DNA from: Sympetrum striolatum
Lineage: Eukaryota > Arthropoda > Insecta > Odonata > Libellulidae
Direction: 5' to 3'
Length of the DNA stretch: 64,000 bases
Assembly: GCA_947579665.1 (NCBI GenBank)
Contig: CANPUZ010000046.1
Span: forward strand, 1,240,001 to 1,304,000
Positions 19,879 through 28,800 of the stretch are shown here, in pieces (the first letter of the stretch is position 1; each line of letters begins with the position of its first letter). The translations under genes were made by a program, and so were the position numbers. A model generated the notes under the pieces. It was given only the letters and a program-made list of their open reading frames with translations. It made no database searches and was not told the origin of the DNA.

Positions 19879-22800
19879 CATGGCAGATTCCTGCGACCCA
19901 GAAAGAAAATGAACTATCGGGTGGACTGCGCAGATTCCGACTCCATAGACTCAAGGTCGGTGAAATCGCCTCCAGTGCCTCGCCCTTCCACTCATCGCAA
20001 ACGAAAATCACATTTGAAAAAAAGCCACAAAAGCATTTCTGCTGATCAATTGATTACTGATAATGCAGTTCCGGACATCGCAACTGACTATTCATTGCAA
20101 TCTTCAGCACCTGCAGGATGCATCAAAGAGCAATCTTCAGGTGCTGAGGATCGCTCTTCTTCAGGGGCATTGAAGGAAAATGAAGAATCTATCAGAGTTA
20201 GCACAAGTACAGATGCTGTCAATTCCATCCGTAATAATGGCAGAACATCAGTTGGGTCAGATGAAGACATCTCAGTATCAATAAGTGGGATAGATTATTT
20301 GGGAAGTCTTTTTATAACTACATCTCCGAAAGTGGCTGGAACTTCAGATGAACTTTCTCCTAGTCCACGGGCAATTGAAGACCAAAGCCAATCTGTATCA
20401 GAGGAAAATAGCATAGGATGCCATAGCAAGGAAAAGGCTCATGAATGTACCTGGAAGTCCCAAAACGCTGGGTTTCACTCTTCATTTAAGAAGTTCATGG
20501 AGCCACGACACCAAGAGGGTGAACAGTCAAACATTTCGAAGGAATCAAGCACCAAAGAGGTGACTCCCAGGCACAAGGAAGATGAGGCAACTGCCAAAGA
20601 TCAATCTGAAATTGTGGAAAGGAAAAAGAAGGAAGGAGGGCACAATTTGGCTGATTGGAAACGGAAAACTAATGAAGCAATGCTGGAAAATAGCAGTAGT
20701 CAAAATTTTTTCGACACCCCAAAGATACCAAAAGATCGCTCCGATAGCTCTACTGGTACTTCTGAGAATATTTCAAGCATTGCAGATAATTACTCCGCAG
20801 ATGAATTTAGTATGTTGAGACGAAGTAAGTTGAAAAAGCTGAGAGTTTCCAGTTCTGATTCGCAAGAAAATGAGAGAGATTCTGTCAAGTATTGCAGTTG
20901 TACCCAGAAGTCAATCGGATCTGGTGAAAAAGAAGTGATTGATGCCCGTACAAATTCAGTTGGTATAGGCAAAGAGAAAAATCACTGTTCTAGCTCTTCA
21001 CGGAATTCAAAAACGCAAGAAGATCTTCACAAAGCTCCTTCCAGAACACTGAAGGATAATTCAAATTCCCGTAAGAAAAATGAAGAAAGTTTAGATGGCA
21101 TATCCAGGAAAGTAGGTACAGGGAAGGTGCAAGTTTGCGGTGATCAACGAAGGAAAAGCAGAATAGATACCGTGGAATGCAAGAAAACTGAATACCCAAA
21201 GAGTTCCAAGTTCCATACTCATCTCAAGGGAGATTGTCATGGTACTTTAAAGATGGTTTCAAAATCCTCTGACGATGAAACTCGGAGAGCAGTTGATGAA
21301 AGGGCACTGAGCAAAGAAGGCCAGAAAAAATTTAAAAGAGACCTTTCCAGTAGCTCTTCTTCAAACTCAGTGACAATTGTCCGGGCTAATGTTAAATCCG
21401 CCCAAGAAAATTTCTCAGATTTGGCTGTTTCGAAGAAGCACCGAGGAAAAGATTCCAGAAGCATAGATTCCAGCCCATCAACGAGATCCAACCCTGAGGA
21501 TGGAAGCGACACAGATTCATCTAAAGTTAGAACTCCTAGTCTAAGTGCACCTAAAACATATAAACCATTAAAATACCCGAGGAGTGTTAGAGCATCTTCC
21601 TCCAGCAGTTCCAGCAATGATGCAAGCAGGGATGAATTGAAGCGTGCCTTAAACACTTCTGAATGCAACAACAAAAAACGGATGTTGATTCAAATCTTAT
21701 CCAACTCGCAGAGTAGAGGAATAATCGCGAGGGCAAGAGGCTGTAGACAAAATTCCAGCGATAGGAATGCAAATGGACCAACTGTAAGCAATACTTCAAA
21801 TCCTGGTATGGAGTCTTCTAAATTGCAGAAAATTGCCAGGAGAAGAAGTACTTCTGCACTTATAAAAGAGAAAAACCTTTCTGCCCACAACTCCAATGGC
21901 ACATCCGATAGCGAAGAGAGTGAGAAAAGTGTATCAAATTCAGATACCAAGAAAATATCCAAATCTATTAAAGACAGAGATGCTTACGAAAGGCAGGATT
22001 CGAAATTCAAGAAAAAATCCAGAACTTCGAGCTCTCATTCCAGCAGTAGAACTAGCAGTGGAGGAAATGAAAGTAGTGAGTTAAAATCTTCTGCCCCGAG
22101 AAGACCCAAAATGAACGCAGGAGGTAAAAGACGCTCTGAAACTGGTGCCCAACATAGGAGCTCCAGCCACTCTGTAGATGACGAAAGAATCAACAGAGGT
22201 ACCAAAAGCAGTGCGTCATTTCCTGCTGTGGAGAAATCCACCAAATGTCTGGATAAGGAAAGAAAATCCTCTGAATCCACAGAAGCTGCGAGTCGTAAAG
22301 TGAGTACGGCTGTTGAAAAGACATCAAAGGCCCTCTGTAAAGAAACAACCAATGAGAAAAGGGCTGATGACCTGCATTCTAATCCGAAGACAGTAGAAAA
22401 AGCCAAATGTGCAAGAAAAGACAAGGAAGGGAATGCCTCTACAGTACCCAGTACATCAAGTCGCAAACACCATCATTCTGTGCACAGACACGTAACAAAA
22501 GCTGCCAAAGACATGCATTCCAATCCAGAAACATATAAGGCTAAATCTCAGAAAGAGAATAAGAAAAGAAGTCTCTCTTCCTCTGGTCACGAGCGTGATT
22601 TTCAGGTTAAAGCCAAGAAAGATGGATTTAAAAGTAAGGTCTCACATTCAGCAGACACAGTAACAGGCAAATCACCAATCAATAGTGAAAGAAGGAGCTG
22701 TCCTGAAAAGAAAACTGTAAGCAACTCCTCCGGCCACTTAACTAATGGTAAAAAGAAGGATGAAGGTGGAAAACAAGATGGTTTGGATACTGACACAGCT

Positions 22801-25800
22801 GTAAAATCAAAAAGAGATGCATGTCTGCAATCTAAAGCATCTGGTACATCAAGTCACAATAGACATCAATCTATGGATAAAGACCCAACCCAAGCTGGTT
22901 CTATCCGTCCAGAGAAATCAAAGGCTGCAAAGCCTCATAAGGACAATAGGAAAAGAGGTATTTCTGCTGATGCCAACACCTCCTTGGGACACAAGCATGA
23001 TTATCAGGTTGAAACCAAGAGGGAGCTCTTCAAAAGTAACATTTCATGTGCAGCAGGTGACGAAACATCCAAGTCAAAAATTAATGCTAAAGGAAGCTGT
23101 CTTGAAAAGAGAGCAGAATGCCCCTCTTCCAGGAAGTTCAGTAACGGCAAAAAGAAGGTTGAAGGTAGTGAGCAAAGTGGTTCCAATCCTGCCACAGTAG
23201 GGTACGCGAACAAAGACAAATGTCTGCAAGCTACAGCATCCAGTACATCAAGTCACAATAGCTGTCATTCTGCGGATGAACACCCAACCCAAGCAGCAAA
23301 GAACATCGACTCCAATCCAGAAGTATTTAAAGCTGGGAAATCTGAGAAAGACATTGAGAAAATATTTCTTCCAGCAGTATCCAATACTTCCTCTGCACAT
23401 AGGCATACATCTCAGACTGAAAGTAAGAAGCAAGGCTTTAAATATGATGTCTCAAATCCAGGAACTGGTGAAACACCAATGAATAGTAAAGGAAGTAGAC
23501 CTCTCAAACAGAAAAAGGAATGCAGGTTCTGCGACACAACTAACGGTAAAGGGAAGGATGAAAATGGCAAACAGCATAGTTCATCTCCTGCCGCTTTAGG
23601 AAAAGCAGACAAAGATAAATGTCTGCAGGCTTCAGCACAAAGTACAAAAGGTCACAATAGCTATCATTCTGGGAGTACCCAACCAACCTCAGCTGCAAGA
23701 GACATCCTTTCTAATCCAGAAGAATCAAGGGCCAAGAAGCATCAGAAAGACTCAGATATCAGAAATAATAAAAGATGCAATTCTGTAGAAGCCTCTTTGG
23801 TTCAGCAGCATGATTCTCAGGCTAAAACCAAGAAAGAACATGGGAGAAGTAAAGGGTCACGTTCGGCTTCTGGAAAAACAGCAACACCACAAGTGGGTAC
23901 CAAAGAAAGCAGTCCAGCAAAAAAGAAAGAAGAATGTAGCTCTTCCAGCCAGTTCAGTAATGGAGAAAGAAAGGACAAAGGTAGTGAACAACCAGGTTCC
24001 AATCCTGCCACAATTGAAGAATCGAACAAAGAGAAATGCCTGGAATCTAAAGAAAGTCACAATAGCCATCATTCTGTGGATGGACACCCTACCCAAGGTG
24101 CGAGGAGCAGCCATACTAATCCAGAGGCATCAAGGCCCAAGAAACACTATAAGAAAAGCAGTGTTTCTGTAGAAGGCAGTGGTTCCTCTAGCCACAAGCA
24201 TGATCCTCAGGTTAAAACCAAGAGTAGGGTTTCAGATCCTGATGATGGAGCCAAATCACAAATGAACACCAAAGGAAGTAGACCTCCTAAAGAGAAAAAG
24301 GAAAAAGGTAGCTCTGCCAGCCACTTAATTAATGGTAAGACTAAGGATGAGGATCAGGAACAACATGAATCAGATTCTAATGTGGTGGTAGATGCAAAGA
24401 TAGATGAATGCCCGCGATCAAAGGCAACAAATACGTTAATTCATCAAGCTTTAAGTAGTCACCCAACTGAAGCTGGAAAAAGAATCCATTCTAATCCAGA
24501 AGCATTTAAAGCTGAGAAATATCAGGAAGACAACTGGAAAATAAGTCATTCTTCAGATGGCAATTCTCCCACTGGTCACAAGCATAACTCCCAGGATGAC
24601 ACCGGAAAGGAAGACTTCAAAAGTAACATCTCACATCCAGCAGTTGGTGAAACAGCAAAATCACCAATGAATAGTAAAAGAAGCAGGCCTCCAGAGACTA
24701 AGCATGAAAGCAGCTCTTCCTGGAACTTAACTAATGCAGTAGAGAAGAGTGAAGGTGGTGGTTCTGATTCCGCTGTGGTAGGAGAAGCAAGTGAAGATAA
24801 AATACGTCCAGAAAATATAGGTGAAATGAGTCGAGAAAGTAATAGTATGAATCCTATTGAAGTAAATCAATCTAAGGCTCGGAATGATGAAAGCTGTTCT
24901 TTGGTTAGAGCCAACATGTCACATAACGACTGCAGCTCTGAAGAACCATCTATTGACGAAGTATGTAATGAAACTCCTGAGAAAAGGGCTTCAACTCCTT
25001 CTGTAGTGAGGATATCTGAAAGCAAGGTAGACCAAAAAAGTAGTGGTTCTACTGTACCACTCACATGTAGTAACAGCAGTCTGACAAATGATGTTCGTGG
25101 AAAAGATGCCAAAGCCATCAGTTTGAATACCCCCCTCAAAGAAACCTCCATGAAAGATGTATCTGGAGTGAGCACCACAGAAGCATCAGAGGGGACCACT
25201 GGTAGCTCTAGCAATGATTTGAAAAATGTCTCAAATGTTTCCAGGCAAAATTGCCTACCCTCCGATGTTCATTTGTCAGAGCATAGCACATCGACATCCA
25301 ATGCTACACCTGTTGGTTCAAAGGACTATGCAAATAGTCGTGCTGCTGGTGAAATACCCAAAGAAGAGAAGTCGAGTGGCAAGTCTGATGTTCAGATCGA
25401 TGGAGAAGGTTCACCAAAGTGTGACTTCAGTCAGAGTAGCAACAATATCAGCTCATCAGGAAGCACTTTGGAGGGCGTAGATCATAGAACCGGATGTGTC
25501 GATCCACATTCGTGGTTTCTCATACCACTTATTGCTAAACTAAGAGGTAAGCCTGTTGTTGTATTTGACAAGAAATGTTCATATGAGAGTGATTTGGATC
25601 CTGCAGTTGTAAAATCTTCCACATTCCAACGAGACGCTGGTAGAACAAACATCAGTGCATCTTTAACTAGTTCGGTAGGTTCTGACCGTGGATTCAGCTG
25701 TACCCATTCAAGAGTTTGCTCAGAGGAGTCGGGAAACAGCCAGTCACAGAATGTATCCAAACCTTGTGTTTCAATGGTTACATCGCAAGATTCAACAACT

Positions 25801-28800
25801 GTAGGTGAGCCATATGAAAGTGATAAAGTTGCAGAGCCTTTGACTTGTGGTAAATCTGGCACAAACTCTGAACGTGAGTGTAAAAATGAAGATTCTGAAA
25901 TTGAAAGTAATCTCTCTCCAGTCCAAGCTCCTGTGTCTCACAAAGATGGAGAAAGAAGGGATTCTCCAGCAGAACAAAGTACATCAAATAATGTGGGATG
26001 CATTCATGAGGAGGGAGGTAGTGAGGTTGATGAAAGCAATGTTTCAAATCCTGCAACTGAAGAAAGGTCCTCGCTCAATGAGGATATGAACTTGAGCCTT
26101 GGCGTTCCAACAGCAACCACAATAAGCGAATTGGGTTCACATTCAACAACTGGAATATCAGCAAATTTGTCAGAAGATGGACACCCAAAACCCTCTATTC
26201 CACCATCGTTCGTGTCAAATTATTGTTTTATCAATAACAATCAACATTCCCTGTCTGTTCCCTATGATTCACTAAACAAACCATTAGACTTAAGTCAGAA
26301 GTTACCTGGGGAGACAGCATCCAGCAGTGTAAGTCCCATTTGCGTCAATATTGACAGTGCTAAAGTGAGGGAACAAAACCCCACTCTTCCTTCTTATAAT
26401 CATGCTGCTGAAAGCTATGCACCAACAACTAGTTCCAGTAGCAGATATTCCAGCAGCTCGAAAGGTACACCAGAAAATGTGAGTGGTAGTTTATGTATAA
26501 ATTCGGAATCTAAACAAAGATATTCTGAAGAGAACCAACCATTATTTAGCGATGAAACTCAAACAAGAAATCAGTCTCTATCTAATCCTTCAGCTGAGCA
26601 TCCAGAAAGTTTGAAGTCTCATGAAAATTGTCCCAGAACTTTACCGGATCCACCTAGGTTCTATGAGGATTCTTTAAACCGTGGTGACGGTGCATCTGGA
26701 TATTGTTTCAAGAACTTAACTAGTGCGAAAATGGATTTTACTGCCAATAGTAATCCTAATGAAGGAATTCCTGCACAAAGTCACATGTCTTCCAGGATGG
26801 AAGACCCAGAGAAAAATCCATCCAAAACTATTCCTTTAGAGGATTCAAGGAGTTCTGTGTCACCAAACCATCACAGCCCTCAAGTCTTACCTTATTCATC
26901 TAGGTTCAGATTTGCAATTTTTCGGGGTAATTGGTCAACCAGTGATACTGGAAGCTGCAAAGTATATCCTAGACCTGAAGAAACTGTGACATCTCAAAAG
27001 GGCTCTGGGGCAGTGCCTTCATCTGACAGTTGCAGACACGATTCTGTTGATAAGCTCAACAATCTTGTTTTTCAAAGCGGGGGTGTTTGCCCTGTAGATC
27101 AAAGTTCATCCATGTTTCAGAATCCAGCGGGATTGTCTCTGGATGTATCAGAAAGTGTATCAGTGAATTCTTTTGATTTTCCTGGCGTCCGTAATTTTAC
27201 ATCGACACCAGGAAAAGTGGAATGGAAAGTGTTACCAATGAGCCTTGATCCTCCTGACCCAACCAAACCTATCCCAAGGGAAATCCATTTCAAAGATGGA
27301 ACCTCAACGTCTATCAGGTTGGGTTATAGTTGTGATGGAGAAGTCAGCGAAGCCAAAATCAGATTGTTTGACTTTCTCTCGAAAATTGGGATCATGCATG
27401 TGAAAGAGACCAATCCAAGTGCCATACCAGTTAAGTTTGGTGCAGTTAAAGAAAGATCTGAGAGTAGCATATCCATCAGCCATGCAAATAATACAGACGA
27501 AAGGCCTGAAGGAAAAGTTGTGGATCCTATTGCTGTTAGTACCTCTGAACTTGCGGATGATAGCCAAAACACATCAACATTGATATTTGATAGATCCAGT
27601 GTTAATGAGGAAATCTCGGGAAGTAAAATATTGCATCATAGTGTTGAAGGAGCATTCAAATGTGGAACAGATGCACGTGGTGGTCCATCGGTGAAAGGAT
27701 CAGAAGGTTCCAGCCCAAGTTCTAGCAGTAGTAATACTGGATCTCTTATGAGTAAGCTTGAAGATAACCACGCCGAAAGTTCTTCAGTTGTAATATATCC
27801 ATCCAACTCTGCTCTGTCCACCAGTTATGAAAATGCAGTAATGCCTGAAAAGGAAACTCGCATAAGTACTGCTGTCGCAAACTCCACTTCCTCCAGGGAC
27901 TCTAGATACCAAAGTGAAACTAGCAACAACATATCCCAAATCAGACCTATTAGTACAGTAACAGACGCAGGGGAAGGAACATTGCAAAACACTAGTTTCA
28001 CTTGTACTGGAATGAGAAGAGGTTATGATTGCAGTGAAAATGAGGAGTTTGCCTCAACACACCGCAAAAGGCAAAGAGTGGAATTAGGAAAGTCAGAGAT
28101 ATTGATGGATCTTCCTGAGTCTCCACGTGATGGCAATTCTTGGCAAAAGTGCGCTTCCACGGATTTATGTTATAGGATTGTCAGATGCCAGTCTTCCAAC
28201 AAAAGTAGATGTGAACTTTCACGCAGTACTAGTCTCACCACAGCAACAAGCTCGAAGCTTCCGGAAGATGATGTAAAAGGCTCTGAGTCAGCCGCTATAT
28301 CAGGAGAGGTTAGCTTCAGTGCTGAGTCTAGGACTAATTCCGACAATTCTGAAAGCATCACCTCAAATCTCTCAGTGAGTTCATCCAGATACAAGGAAGA
28401 TGCAGAGAGAAGTGAAACCTCTAGGGTGCCTACCCTAAACAGTGGTTCCAAAATCGAAGAAAGCAATACAAAGGGAAATGATGTGGACCCAGAGGATGGT
28501 GTCAAGATTGAAGAAGATGGTAGCAACAAGAAAGATGTAAACCCGGCTGCTGTCTCCAACGGTGGTTTCAAAATTGAAGAAGAGAACTGCTGTGGTGTGA
28601 CACCAGAAGTTGATTTAATTTCCGAATCAGCAGTTGAAGATAGTTATAGCAACAGCAGCACCTTGAAACCAACAGTAGGATTAAATGATGGAACTAAACC
28701 AGTAGCTGTCATAAATATCGATTTAACAACTGAAGAAGATGGTGCAAGCAGAAATGCTGAAAACCTACCAGATGTTGTAAGTGGTGCTGTCAAACAAGAA

